The position numbers and the translations under genes are program-made. A model generated the notes under the pieces. The model was given only the letters and a program-made list of their open reading frames with translations, was not told the origin of the DNA and searched no databases. A stretch of 64,000 bases of DNA from Psychroserpens sp. SPM9 (GTDB lineage: Bacteria > Bacteroidota > Bacteroidia > Flavobacteriales > Flavobacteriaceae): assembly GCF_025153525.1 (NCBI RefSeq), contig NZ_JANZNR010000006.1, positions 1 through 64,000 of the forward strand. Direction: 5' to 3'. Below are positions 28,183 through 36,684 of the stretch, in pieces (positions within the stretch are counted from its first letter, which is position 1; every line of letters begins with the position of its first letter).

Positions 28183-29211
28183 TTAGGAATTAACAACCAA
28201 CAGGTCAGGATTAGATATACATTTTGAAGGCAGGACACCAAAGTGATTCTTAAAAATTTTAGAAAAATAACTTCGGCTAGAAAAACCAACACTATAAACC
28301 AATTCAGATACATTTAAATCTGATTCATAAATTAACTTAGCCGCCTTCTCTAAACGCTTTTCGGTAACAAAATTAGACACCGTTTTATCATAAAGATATT
28401 TGAATCCAACTTGAAGTTTCGAAGCATTGAGTCCCGATATTGATTCTAATCTACGAATTGACAAGTTCTCTGATAAGTTATTGTCAATGAATGTTTCTAA
28501 GGCAAGTAATTTGTCTATTTCATACAATCGTAATGGAGTTTTATCATAATTGTTAGATATATCTTTTACATATCTATCTACCTGTGAGGCTATTGTATTT
28601 AATATAGCGGCTTCCTTAAATAATATTTCTGAAGGACTCTGAAAACTGTACCTCATCATATCATTTACGTAACTTGAAGTTCTAAAACAAACTCTCCCCG
28701 AATACAGTTGATTTTCGTTATTATAAAAATCTGATAAACAGTTAAATGCATTTTTACGCAATTCATTTAAATCGTCATGATCTATTTTATTTAAGTTAGG
28801 ATTATAAGATATCAAACTAATTTTTAAGGGAATATCAACAGGAAACTTAATAATACTCGTTGTTGTTTGACTTCTATTAATAATCGTATTTTGCCTAAAA
28901 CTTATTGAATTGAAATTAGATTGGTTACCAAATTTATGGTCTATACAACCTTCAAGACAAAATATAAAATCTACAACCTTAGCTGAATCTCCTTGTAGAT
29001 ACAAATATGTCTCATTATAAAAAACCACATCAAAAACTATAACTGAAATATCATTAGATACTAAGGTCATAGAAATATTGCCTTTTCCGAATTCGTCCCG
29101 CAATTGGGTATATCCAAAAGCTTTTCCCTTGGTGAATTTATCACCTATCACACCAGAAATAGCTTCAAGATTATCTAAATTCTTACTACTGGTAGCTTGC
29201 AGCTTTACCAT
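28183..29211 (-). CDS. AraC-family transcriptional regulator, partner of the BLUF protein
   Basis: 342 aa. An N-terminal region of about 230 residues has a beta-rich, cupin-like character and no named domain that I recognise. A C-terminal AraC HTH domain occupies about 235-335 (LSIRRLESISGLNASKLQVGF-type first helix-turn-helix, then VGFSSRSYFSKIFKNHFG). It is the first gene of a two-gene unit with the BLUF photoreceptor, which makes light-controlled transcription plausible. Confidence 0.88.
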   Translation of the reverse strand: MVKLQATSSKNLDNLEAISGVIGDKFTKGKAFGYTQLRDEFGKGNISMTLVSNDISVIVFDVVFYNETYLYLQGDSAKVVDFIFCLEGCIDHKFGNQSNFNSISFRQNTIINRSQTTTSIIKFPVDIPLKISLISYNPNLNKIDHDDLNELRKNAFNCLSDFYNNENQLYSGRVCFRTSSYVNDMMRYSFQSPSEILFKEAAILNTIASQVDRYVKDISNNYDKTPLRLYEIDKLLALETFIDNNLSENLSIRRLESISGLNASKLQVGFKYLYDKTVSNFVTEKRLEKAAKLIYESDLNVSELVYSVGFSSRSYFSKIFKNHFGVLPSKCISNPDLLVVNS

Positions 29212-29242
29212 GTGATTGCAACGATTTAATTTGGTTAGTATC

Positions 29243-29250
29243 CAAATTTA
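29243..29250 (-). promoter_or_regulatory. -7 element of the AraC-BLUF unit
   Basis: The minus strand reads TAAATTTG, a full match to TAnnTTTG, 32 bp before the AraC-type gene. No TTG is evident at the usual -33 distance, which could mean activator dependence. Confidence 0.4.
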
Positions 29251-29322
29251 ACTCTTTTATTATAATTTTACAGCCTCATCTATTAAAATAGTTTAGTAAA
29301 TTCTGAACACAAATTAAATACC

Positions 29323-29898
29323 ATGCAACTCGTTTTCGCAACCAACAACGATAATAAACTCCAGGAAGTCCAATCTTTAATTCCTCAACACATCAAACTC
29401 TTAAGTTTAAAGGACATTGGCTGTTTTGAAGAGGTTCCAGAAACACAAGCCACTATTGAAGGTAATGCCATTCAAAAAGCTGACTATATAAAAACACACT
29501 ATGGCTATGATTGTTTTGCTGATGATACAGGTTTAGAGGTTGAATCATTAAACGGCGACCCTGGCGTTTACAGTGCGCGATATGCTGGTGCTCAGCGAGA
29601 CGCTCATGACAATATGAATCTATTGCTTAAAAACCTTGAAGGCCAACCAAATAGAGACGCACAATTTAAAACCGTAATAGCCTTACATCTTAATGGACGT
29701 TTAAAAACTTTCGATGGTATTTGTAAAGGCGAAATCACCAACAGCAAACAAGGCACACAAGGCTTTGGATACGATCCCATTTTTAAAGCTCTAGGCTACG
29801 ATAAAACCTTCGCAGAAATGTCTTTAGAGCAAAAGAATAAAATTGGACACCGCGGAAAGGCTACAAGACTACTTGTCGATTTTCTTAATGCAATTTAA
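29323..29898 (+). CDS. rdgB: Non-canonical purine NTP pyrophosphatase (dITP/XTP)
   Basis: 191 aa, Ham1/RdgB family, removing dITP, ITP and XTP from the nucleotide pool. Diagnostic: FATNNDNKLQEV at the N-terminus, FADDTGLEVESLNGDPGVYSARYAG-like active-site stretch, and QGFGYDPIF with HRGKA near the C-terminus. Full length. The weakly bidirectional hairpin downstream may end its transcript. Confidence 0.96.
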   Translation: MQLVFATNNDNKLQEVQSLIPQHIKLLSLKDIGCFEEVPETQATIEGNAIQKADYIKTHYGYDCFADDTGLEVESLNGDPGVYSARYAGAQRDAHDNMNLLLKNLEGQPNRDAQFKTVIALHLNGRLKTFDGICKGEITNSKQGTQGFGYDPIFKALGYDKTFAEMSLEQKNKIGHRGKATRLLVDFLNAI

Positions 29899-29903
29899 TT
29901 CCA

Positions 29904-29930
29904 TAAAAAAATCCAGCTTTCACTGGATTT
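29904..29930 (-). terminator. Terminator between rdgB and the convergent secreted-protein gene
   Basis: AAATCCAG (29909-29916) pairs with CTGGATTT (29923-29930) over a 6-nt loop. The minus strand continues into a U run of seven, so it mainly serves the gene ending at 29950. On the plus strand the T tract is short. Confidence 0.8.
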
Positions 29931-29949
29931 GCATTTACTATACTAAAAT

Positions 29950-30453
29950 TTACTTGGCTTTTATGACCGAGTTTTTGGCTTTCTCAATCGCCTCAGCATA
30001 TTTCTTATCGGCATTTTGATCGACCATTCCTATAAACATCAAACAGGTATCATCATCAACAGCCATACAATAAATCTCATTATCAAGCGTAGAACCTTCA
30101 GCTTCGCTGATCCCTTTCATATATAAAACTTTGACTCCGTTTAGCTCTGTTTCGCCTTTATCGGTAATTTGAAATCGCACATCGGCATTATCAGTCATTT
30201 TCTTTTTAGAATTTTCATAAGAATCTGGTATCATCATAGCCATAATTACAGATTTAGGGTCTTCTGAAACAAAAGTATTGGCTCCTGCAGATTTATAAAG
30301 CGTCGTGTCGACTTCAATTGCTATTTCCTTAGCCATAAGTTCCATCATTCTGGCCATTTTGTCTTTACCAGCATCTTTTTCCTCTGTGTCTTGTGCTTGC
30401 ACATTAAAAATCATCATAAAGATAGCCAGTGCTGTAAGTGTTTTTTTCATCAT
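29950..30453 (-). CDS. Small secreted protein of unknown function
   Basis: 167 aa. A signal peptide (1-20, ending VQAQ) is followed by an acidic, Met-rich helical stretch (DKMARMMELMAKE) and an alpha/beta domain with two cysteines (YCMAVDDDTCLMF). Probably periplasmic. No family recognised. Own terminator. Confidence 0.75.
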   Translation of the reverse strand: MMKKTLTALAIFMMIFNVQAQDTEEKDAGKDKMARMMELMAKEIAIEVDTTLYKSAGANTFVSEDPKSVIMAMMIPDSYENSKKKMTDNADVRFQITDKGETELNGVKVLYMKGISEAEGSTLDNEIYCMAVDDDTCLMFIGMVDQNADKKYAEAIEKAKNSVIKAK

Positions 30454-30594
30454 AATAATTAAGGTTTAATAACTAAATGTAAGAAATACATTAGAGATGT
30501 ACCCCAATTCATCTATTATTTTAAAATTTAATTCAAAAACCATCAATTCTACACCATCAAAAATGAGTAAAACAGACGGCTAGTTTCCATAATA

Positions 30595-30623
30595 TTGAAT
30601 ATCCAAATAAAAGCGTATCTTTG
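30595..30623 (+). promoter_or_regulatory. Promoter of the DEAD-box helicase gene
   Basis: TTG (30595-30597), 18 bp, then TATCTTTG (30616-30623), a full -7 match. The predicted start near 30630 leaves a leader of about 200 nt before the ATG at 30828. Nothing else is recognised in 30454-30594. Confidence 0.6.
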
Positions 30624-30629
30624 CACCTT

Positions 30630-30827
30630 GAAAAATAAAGTGAGACCTCCTTTTTAAAAAGGAGGTTCGTTCAACAAACAATTTTTAGGTCGCTAATTAG
30701 CTTTTAAAGATTGAGTTTCACTAAATTCCTCAGAGTGAGGATGTGTTACCTAGAAGTTTAAGTGTTTAGTATGTCGATTCGCTTCTTTTGTAACACCAAA
30801 GGACATAATCGAATACAAAACAAACGA
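30630..30827 (+). promoter_or_regulatory. Long structured 5' leader of the DEAD-box helicase mRNA
   Basis: A non-coding leader with three self-complementary elements: a perfect 22-bp palindrome (30645-30666; left arm ACCTCCTTTTT, right arm its complement), GCTAATTAGC (30692-30701) and CCTCA-GAG-TGAGG (30728-30740). The palindrome's left arm equals the anti-Shine-Dalgarno tail of 16S rRNA and its right arm contains a perfect Shine-Dalgarno. Long structured leaders are known for cold-induced RNA helicase mRNAs in other bacteria; a similar role here is inference. Confidence 0.5.
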
Positions 30828-32714
30828 ATGAGCACATTCCAAGAACTCGGTCTTAATGAAGACCTATTACATGCTATTACCGATTTAGGATTTGAAACCC
30901 CTAGTGATGTACAAGCAAAAGCAATTCCAATTTTATTAGAAAAAGACTCAGATCTGGTTGCCTTAGCGCAAACAGGAACGGGTAAAACAGCAGCATTTGG
31001 ATTTCCAATGCTTCAAAAAATTGATGTTAACAGTCGTACGACTCAAGGGTTAATTTTATCCCCTACTCGTGAACTGTGTTTGCAAATTACTAACGAGCTT
31101 AAACTCTACGGAAAGTATTGTAAAGGCTTAAATGTGACTGCTATTTATGGTGGTGCAAGTATCACCGATCAGGCAAGATCTGTAAAGCGTGGTGCACAAA
31201 TTATTGTAGCCACTCCTGGTCGTATGAAAGATATGATTAGCCGTAATATGGTTGATATCTCTAAAATTGAATATTCCGTTTTAGATGAAGCCGACGAAAT
31301 GCTAAACATGGGATTTTATGAAGATATCACTGATATATTATCCCATACACCCGAAGATAAAAGCACTTGGTTATTTTCTGCAACGATGCCTAAAGAAGTA
31401 TCGAATATTGCAAAAAAATTCATGCATAATCCTATTGAAATAACCGTAGGAAACAAAAATGAAAGTACCAGCCAAGTGTCGCACGAATACTATTTGGTTA
31501 ATGCCAGAGACCGTTATCAGGCTCTAAAGCGTTTAGCCGATGCTAATCCGGATATCTTTTCTGTGATTTTTTGTCGTACCAAACGCGATACGCAAAAAGT
31601 AGCCGAAAACTTAATAGAAGATGGCTACAGCGCTGGCGCACTACATGGTGATTTAAGTCAGAATCAACGTGATTTAGTAATGAAATCGTTTAGAAATAAA
31701 CAAATTCAAATGCTGGTTGCTACAGATGTTGCAGCTCGTGGTATTGATGTTGATGATATTACTCACGTAATCAATTACCAATTACCTGACGAAATTGAAA
31801 CCTATACACACCGTTCTGGTCGTACAGGTCGTGCCGGAAAAACCGGTGTTTCGATGGTGATTGTCTCTAAAAGTGAAGTGCGTAAGATAAAAAGCATCGA
31901 ACGTATCATCAAGAAAGAATTTGAGAAAAAAGAAATTCCTGATGGAATGGAAATCTGCGAAGTACAATTAATGTCACTCGCTAATAAAGTTCATAATACT
32001 GAAGTTAATCACGAAATTGATAAGTATTTAGCCAGTATTAATGAATTGTTTAAAGATACCGATAAAGACGAATTGATAAAGAAATTCTTTTCTGTTGAAT
32101 TCTCACGTTTCTTTAATTACTATCAAAAATCGAAAAACCTAAATGTCGCAAGTTCTTCCAGAGATTCTGAAGGTGAAAGCGGACGCGGTTATGGTGGAAG
32201 CGGGAACGAAACCCGTTACTTTATCAATGTAGGCCGAAAAGATGGCTACGACTGGATGAAGTTGAAAGATTTCTTAAAAGAAGTTTTAGAGCTAGGTCGC
32301 GATGACGTTTTTAAAGTAGATGTTAAAGACAGTTTCTCTTTCTTTAATACTGAAAAAGAAAATCAGGAAAAAGTTCTAACCTTTTTTACCGATTTCAAAC
32401 ATGATGGACGTTTTGTTAATGTAGAAGTTAGTGAAGATAAAGGTGGCCGAAATCGCGGTGGAAGACGACGTGATGGTGGTGGAAAACGCCGACGTGACGA
32501 CAAACCAAGAGGTGAAAGACGTTCAAGACGTAGTGATTCTGGATCTGGAAACAGAAGCGACCGACGTTCATCTGAAAGACCTGGTAGACGTTCAAGCGAA
32601 ACATCTGGAAACAGAAGTGAAAGACGACGCTCTGGAAATGATTCAAAATCACCAAGACGTACCGAAACAGCTTCTGGTTTTGATCGTCCTAGACGCTCCA
32701 GACGTAAAGATTAA
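30828..32714 (+). CDS. DEAD-box ATP-dependent RNA helicase, DeaD/CsdA type
   Basis: 628 aa from the ATG at 30828, where the typical start MSTFQELGL lies; the reading frame extends 22 codons upstream but that part is not family-like. Core motifs: Q motif (FETPSDVQAKAIP), Walker A (AQTGTGKTAA), PTREL, DEAD in VLDEADEML, SAT, and HRSGRTGRAGK. A DbpA/CsdA-like RNA-binding domain lies near the C-terminus (about 450-545), then a roughly 90-residue Arg/Ser/Gly-rich disordered tail. It unwinds structured RNA in ribosome assembly and mRNA decay, probably at low temperature. Confidence 0.95.
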   Translation: MSTFQELGLNEDLLHAITDLGFETPSDVQAKAIPILLEKDSDLVALAQTGTGKTAAFGFPMLQKIDVNSRTTQGLILSPTRELCLQITNELKLYGKYCKGLNVTAIYGGASITDQARSVKRGAQIIVATPGRMKDMISRNMVDISKIEYSVLDEADEMLNMGFYEDITDILSHTPEDKSTWLFSATMPKEVSNIAKKFMHNPIEITVGNKNESTSQVSHEYYLVNARDRYQALKRLADANPDIFSVIFCRTKRDTQKVAENLIEDGYSAGALHGDLSQNQRDLVMKSFRNKQIQMLVATDVAARGIDVDDITHVINYQLPDEIETYTHRSGRTGRAGKTGVSMVIVSKSEVRKIKSIERIIKKEFEKKEIPDGMEICEVQLMSLANKVHNTEVNHEIDKYLASINELFKDTDKDELIKKFFSVEFSRFFNYYQKSKNLNVASSSRDSEGESGRGYGGSGNETRYFINVGRKDGYDWMKLKDFLKEVLELGRDDVFKVDVKDSFSFFNTEKENQEKVLTFFTDFKHDGRFVNVEVSEDKGGRNRGGRRRDGGGKRRRDDKPRGERRSRRSDSGSGNRSDRRSSERPGRRSSETSGNRSERRRSGNDSKSPRRTETASGFDRPRRSRRKD

Positions 32715-32718
32715 TATT

Positions 32719-32751
32719 AAAAACCTCGTAACATTGTTGCGAGGTTTTTTT
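32719..32751 (+). terminator. Terminator of the DEAD-box helicase gene
   Basis: AACCTCGTAAC pairs with GTTGCGAGGTT (one G-T pair) over a 3-nt loop, followed by a T run of about seven. Confidence 0.88.
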
Positions 32752-32839
32752 AAACTTTCTTGTTAATATTTAGTCAAATTTACGTCTACTTTAGAGTGGT
32801 CTACAATTTGTTTAGTATTTTTAACACTTAAATCAATAC

Positions 32840-33661
32840 ATGAAGTACCTTTTTACCATACTATTATTAACTGTATCTGTAGTAGGTTTTGCTCAAGAAG
32901 CAGAGACATCTGACAAAAAATCTCAGGATTCAACAGTTGTAAAATCCAACACAAGTGTTAAAGGTACAGTGATAGATTTGACTACAGACAAACCTATTGA
33001 TCGTGTTAACATTGTCAATCTTAATCAAGTTATTGGAACTGCTACCGATGATGATGGTAACTTTGAAATCAAAGCCAACGTTAACGACACCTTGCATTTA
33101 TCGTATTTAGGTTATAAATCAATCAAAGTAAGAGTAACGAATGACTGGCTTAAATTTGGAGAGACAAAAATTGGTATGGTAGAAGCCGCTCTGGCTCTTG
33201 AAGAAGTCGTTGTAAATCAATTAAAATTAACGGGTTACTTAGAAATTGACGTAAAACAAGTGCCAATTCAATCTAATTACAGATATAGTATTTCTGGGCT
33301 CAACAATGCTTATGAAGCTGGTAACAGAAGACCAAACGCTGTAAGCAAGGTCTTAGGTGCCATTTTTAACCCTGCCGATTTTCTGCATAATATCTTCGGA
33401 AAAAAGCCAAACGAACTTCGTAAGCTTAAGAAGATGAAAAAAGATGATGAAATCAGAAACTTATTAGCGTCTCGTTTTGATAGAGAAATGCTTATGGTTT
33501 TACTTCAGGTGGATCGTTTTGATTTAGACGAAATTGTCAATCAGTGTAACTATTCTAAAAGTTTTATTGATTCTGCCAACGACCTTCAAATACTTGACGC
33601 TATTAGCGAGTGCTACGAAGAGTACAAAATATTAAACCGAAATAAATCTGGTCGTTTCTAG
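32840..33661 (+). CDS. Secreted protein with carboxypeptidase-like regulatory domain
   Basis: 273 aa. A signal peptide (1-18, ending GFAQ) is followed by a CarboxypepD_reg-like beta-sandwich (about 40-120: VKGTVIDLTTDKPIDRVNI, GTATDDDGNFEI, LHLSYLGYKS), as found at the N-terminus of SusC/TonB-dependent proteins. A helical, charged C-terminal region of unknown type follows (about 170-273; LRKLKKMKKDDEIR). There is no outer-membrane barrel. Such stand-alone proteins are common in Flavobacteriia and uncharacterised. Confidence 0.85.
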   Translation: MKYLFTILLLTVSVVGFAQEAETSDKKSQDSTVVKSNTSVKGTVIDLTTDKPIDRVNIVNLNQVIGTATDDDGNFEIKANVNDTLHLSYLGYKSIKVRVTNDWLKFGETKIGMVEAALALEEVVVNQLKLTGYLEIDVKQVPIQSNYRYSISGLNNAYEAGNRRPNAVSKVLGAIFNPADFLHNIFGKKPNELRKLKKMKKDDEIRNLLASRFDREMLMVLLQVDRFDLDEIVNQCNYSKSFIDSANDLQILDAISECYEEYKILNRNKSGRF

Positions 33662-33662
33662 A

Positions 33663-34037
33663 CTAAGCATTAGAATGTAGTGCTACTCTATTTCCTTCGG
33701 TATCTATAAATACAGCCATATGACCATGCTCTGGTGAGATTTCAGTTTTAGACTGATAAATCGTTCCGCCAGCAGCTTCCACTCTACCTATTTCATTAGC
33801 AACATCATCGCATACAAAGTAGACTAAGGTACCTTCCTGACTCGGAATATAAGATTCTTGCTTTATTAATGTACCTGTGGCGCCTGGCTTTTTTTCGTCA
33901 AAAGGAAACCATCCCATTAAAATTCCGCCAAAATTATGAATGGCAATATCCACTTTAAAAACAGTTTCGTAAAAAGCTTTAGCACGATCCATATCATGAA
34001 CCGGAATTTCAAACCAACCTACCATATTATGCTTCAT
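33663..34037 (-). CDS. VOC family protein (glyoxalase/dioxygenase fold)
   Basis: 124 aa. A single vicinal-oxygen-chelate domain: WFEIPVHDMDRAKAFYETVF at the start, a central VYFVCDDV strand, and MAVFIDTEGNRVALHS at the end. These proteins dimerise around a metal; the substrate cannot be inferred. Convergent with the gene before it, with a 1-bp gap. Confidence 0.88.
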   Translation of the reverse strand: MKHNMVGWFEIPVHDMDRAKAFYETVFKVDIAIHNFGGILMGWFPFDEKKPGATGTLIKQESYIPSQEGTLVYFVCDDVANEIGRVEAAGGTIYQSKTEISPEHGHMAVFIDTEGNRVALHSNA

Positions 34038-34100
34038 ATGATTCTATTTATTTAATTTTAGTCCTCTTAAAAGTAGTCATATTTTTTTTAAAACTAAACG

Positions 34101-34754
34101 CTAGGTTTCATAAAAACGTTCAATAATTGCTTTATGACTTTTAATTGTTTTCTTACACCAATCTAAGCGCTTGGCGAGTTGTTCTTCTTCGGTAAGTTGC
34201 CAATTGACTCTAGTCTGTCTAAGTTTTGTAGTTACGTGTTGTAAAATAATAGCTGCAGATACCGAAATATTTAAACTTTCAGTAAAACCAACCATCGGTA
34301 TTTTTAAAAAGCAGTCGGCTTCATCAATCACGTCCTGAGATAAACCGCTTATTTCTCTTCCGAAGAAAAAACATGACTGTTTTGTGACATCAAAATCGTC
34401 CAGTAAACTATCGTCTTCATGAGGTGTTGTCGCTACAATTTGATAGCCCTTATGCTTTAAATCTTTTATCGCTTCTTTTACTGAATGATACCGATTTAAG
34501 TCCACCCATTTTTGAGATCCCATTGCAATTTCCCTATCGATATTTTTACTGTTTTGCTCTTCTATGATATTTAATTCTTGAATCCCAAACACATCACAAC
34601 TCCGCATCACAGCACTTGTATTGTGCAATTGGTAAACATCTTCGGTGGCTACCGTAAAGTGTTTGGTCCGTTGTGACAACACCCATTCAAATTTTTCTTT
34701 ACGCGCTTCGGTTAAATAGCTTTCAAGATGTTCTAAAAGTTTAAGGTCTATCAT
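34101..34754 (-). CDS. trmH: TrmH-type RNA 2'-O-methyltransferase
   Basis: 217 aa, SPOUT superfamily. N-terminal NTSAVMRSCDVFGI includes the conserved N and R; C-terminal knot motifs are FFFGREISGLS and MVGFTESLNISVSAAI. The closest known function is tRNA(Gm18) 2'-O-methyltransferase, but SpoU-family members are hard to tell apart by sequence alone, so the symbol is tentative. Confidence 0.88.
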   Translation of the reverse strand: MIDLKLLEHLESYLTEARKEKFEWVLSQRTKHFTVATEDVYQLHNTSAVMRSCDVFGIQELNIIEEQNSKNIDREIAMGSQKWVDLNRYHSVKEAIKDLKHKGYQIVATTPHEDDSLLDDFDVTKQSCFFFGREISGLSQDVIDEADCFLKIPMVGFTESLNISVSAAIILQHVTTKLRQTRVNWQLTEEEQLAKRLDWCKKTIKSHKAIIERFYET

Positions 34755-34790
34755 TAAAAAGATTTATATTTATTGAAAATATAAAACTCT

Positions 34791-36002
34791 ATGGGATTAA
34801 AAAAACGATTGGTCTTTTTTTCAGTATTAGTCTTTCTTCAGCTTTACAGCCTTGCGCAGGAAGCAACAAAAGGCATCTCTTCTGATACGATTAGTTATAG
34901 TGACGAAAACACCAAGAAAGTTTTGGAGTTTGGTAGTTTTATAGATGACGCCATTCTTAATGGTGATTCGGAAGCTTTTATGTCTAAGCTAAACAAAGAT
35001 GTATTTTTTAAGCGTATTATGGATTTAAATCCGTCAATAGATACTGAAGACAGCTACGTTAAAGGTTATCTCATCGGCATGAGAAAAGGCATCGATAAGT
35101 TTCCTAATGAAATTATTGCTGATGTAGAAAACGGCTCTTACTATGATTTTATTAGCTATCGTTATGACGAAACCTTACAAACCTATTTTGCTTTATTCCG
35201 GTTATATTCTGCAGAAACTGGTATGAATTACCATGATTTCAGAATTCATAAAACTGATGGCGAATTGCAATTTTCAGATATGTACTTATACATTTCTGGT
35301 GAAAATCTCAGTGATACTTTTGCCAGAATTATGATGTATACGATTCCCGAGAAAAAGGTATTCGGTCTCATAAAAACACCTGTTAAGGAAGACACAAAAG
35401 CACTTATTCAAGCGATGAGTTATAATAAAATGGGACATTTTGAAAAATCTTATCAAATTTTAGATGGCATTACTTCTGAACTTTCAAAGGAAAAATTTTT
35501 CCTGATTTTCAAATCCTTAATCGCGAGTAATATAGACGATGATAAATACTTGGCGTCCTTAGAAGATTTACTAACCACTTTTGAAAACGATCCAACTATT
35601 GCACTCAACAAAGTGGATTATTTGTTATATAAAGGTGAATATTTTGAAGCCATTCAGGTTCTTAATCAGTTACAAAATGAAACCGAAGATGACTTCTTAA
35701 ATTTTATGAAAGCCAACATTGCCTTTCAAGATGAAAACTATGATCTTGCCTTAAATTATTACACGTATACCATTGAAAATTATACGGATTTTTTTGAAGG
35801 TCAAGCTGGTTACCTCAATACTTTAGTGATGATGAAAAAATATCCTGAAGCTGTAGATTACTTAGAAGAATTAACCTCCGAAATCTATGACAAGCTATCT
35901 ATGATTGAATATGTTGAAGAAGTCGATGAGTTTGGAAACAACATTTTAGAACCTTTAGTAAAGTCTAAAGTATACAAAAATTGGAAACGCAAAAAAGACT
36001 AA
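34791..36002 (+). CDS. Secreted TPR-like protein upstream of the sirtuin gene
   Basis: 403 aa. A signal peptide (1-22, ending SLAQ) is followed by an alpha/beta domain (about 40-190) and helical TPR-like repeats (about 205-365: AMSYNKMGHFEKSYQIL, DYLLYKGEYFEAIQVL, NIAFQDENYDLALNYY). Probably periplasmic. Unknown function. The sirtuin gene begins 1 bp after its stop, so the two form an operon, although their products should act in different compartments. Confidence 0.78.
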   Translation: MGLKKRLVFFSVLVFLQLYSLAQEATKGISSDTISYSDENTKKVLEFGSFIDDAILNGDSEAFMSKLNKDVFFKRIMDLNPSIDTEDSYVKGYLIGMRKGIDKFPNEIIADVENGSYYDFISYRYDETLQTYFALFRLYSAETGMNYHDFRIHKTDGELQFSDMYLYISGENLSDTFARIMMYTIPEKKVFGLIKTPVKEDTKALIQAMSYNKMGHFEKSYQILDGITSELSKEKFFLIFKSLIASNIDDDKYLASLEDLLTTFENDPTIALNKVDYLLYKGEYFEAIQVLNQLQNETEDDFLNFMKANIAFQDENYDLALNYYTYTIENYTDFFEGQAGYLNTLVMMKKYPEAVDYLEELTSEIYDKLSMIEYVEEVDEFGNNILEPLVKSKVYKNWKRKKD

Positions 36003-36003
36003 T

Positions 36004-36684
36004 ATGAAACACCTTGTTGTACTTACTGGCGCAGGAATAAGTGCCGAAAGCGGTATCAAAACCTTTAGAGATGCTGATGGTTTATGGGAAGGTCATGATG
36101 TTATGGAAGTAGCGACACCTCAAGGCTTTGCAAACAATCCGGAGTTAGTTTTAGATTTTTACAACCAAAGACGCAAGCAACTTCATGAGGTTCAACCCAA
36201 TAGTGCGCATTTAGATTTGGCAGCATTAGAACGCGACTATCACGTTACGATAATCACCCAAAATGTTGATGATCTTCACGAACGTGCTGGTAGTTCTCAT
36301 GTGATTCACTTGCATGGTGAATTATTAAAAGTAAGAAGCACAAAACACCAAAACGACATTAAACCCTGGACCAGTGATTTAGTTTTAGGAGATGTATGTG
36401 ATCAAGGTCATCAGTTAAGACCCCATATAGTTTGGTTTGGTGAAGATGTTCCTATGATAGAGAAAGCCATAGAAATTTGTGAGCAAGCCGATCTTTTATT
36501 AATCATCGGAACGTCTATGCAGGTCTATCCTGCAGCAGGCTTAATGAATTTTGTATCAGCACAAACACCTATATACTTTATAGACCCGAAGCCTTCCGTA
36601 GCAAGTAAAAGCAACCTTACTGTTTTTGCTGATACCGCTACAAATGGTATGAAAAAATTTATCGACTTACTTAAAACTCACTAA
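36004..36684 (+). CDS. cobB: NAD-dependent protein deacylase, CobB/SIRT5 (class III) type
   Basis: 226 aa. Rossmann motif GAGISAESGIKTFRDADGLW, NAD-binding TQNVDDLHERAG, catalytic His104 in HLHGEL, and GTSMQVYPAAG. Tyr53 and Arg56 (in FYNQRR) form the YxxR pair that in class III sirtuins selects succinyl-, malonyl- and glutaryl-lysine. The zinc-ribbon cysteines are mostly missing: only one Cys is seen between the HGEL motif and RPHIVWFGE. Probably a lysine desuccinylase acting on metabolic enzymes. Ends overlapping the convergent hydrolase gene by 4 bp. Confidence 0.93.
   Translation: MKHLVVLTGAGISAESGIKTFRDADGLWEGHDVMEVATPQGFANNPELVLDFYNQRRKQLHEVQPNSAHLDLAALERDYHVTIITQNVDDLHERAGSSHVIHLHGELLKVRSTKHQNDIKPWTSDLVLGDVCDQGHQLRPHIVWFGEDVPMIEKAIEICEQADLLLIIGTSMQVYPAAGLMNFVSAQTPIYFIDPKPSVASKSNLTVFADTATNGMKKFIDLLKTH

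Noticed and set aside
32431-32766. 111-codon frame overlapping the helicase tail on the same strand
   Set aside because: A shifted-frame shadow of the Arg/Ser-rich tail that runs through the helicase terminator; composition is Val/Asp-rich with no family character.
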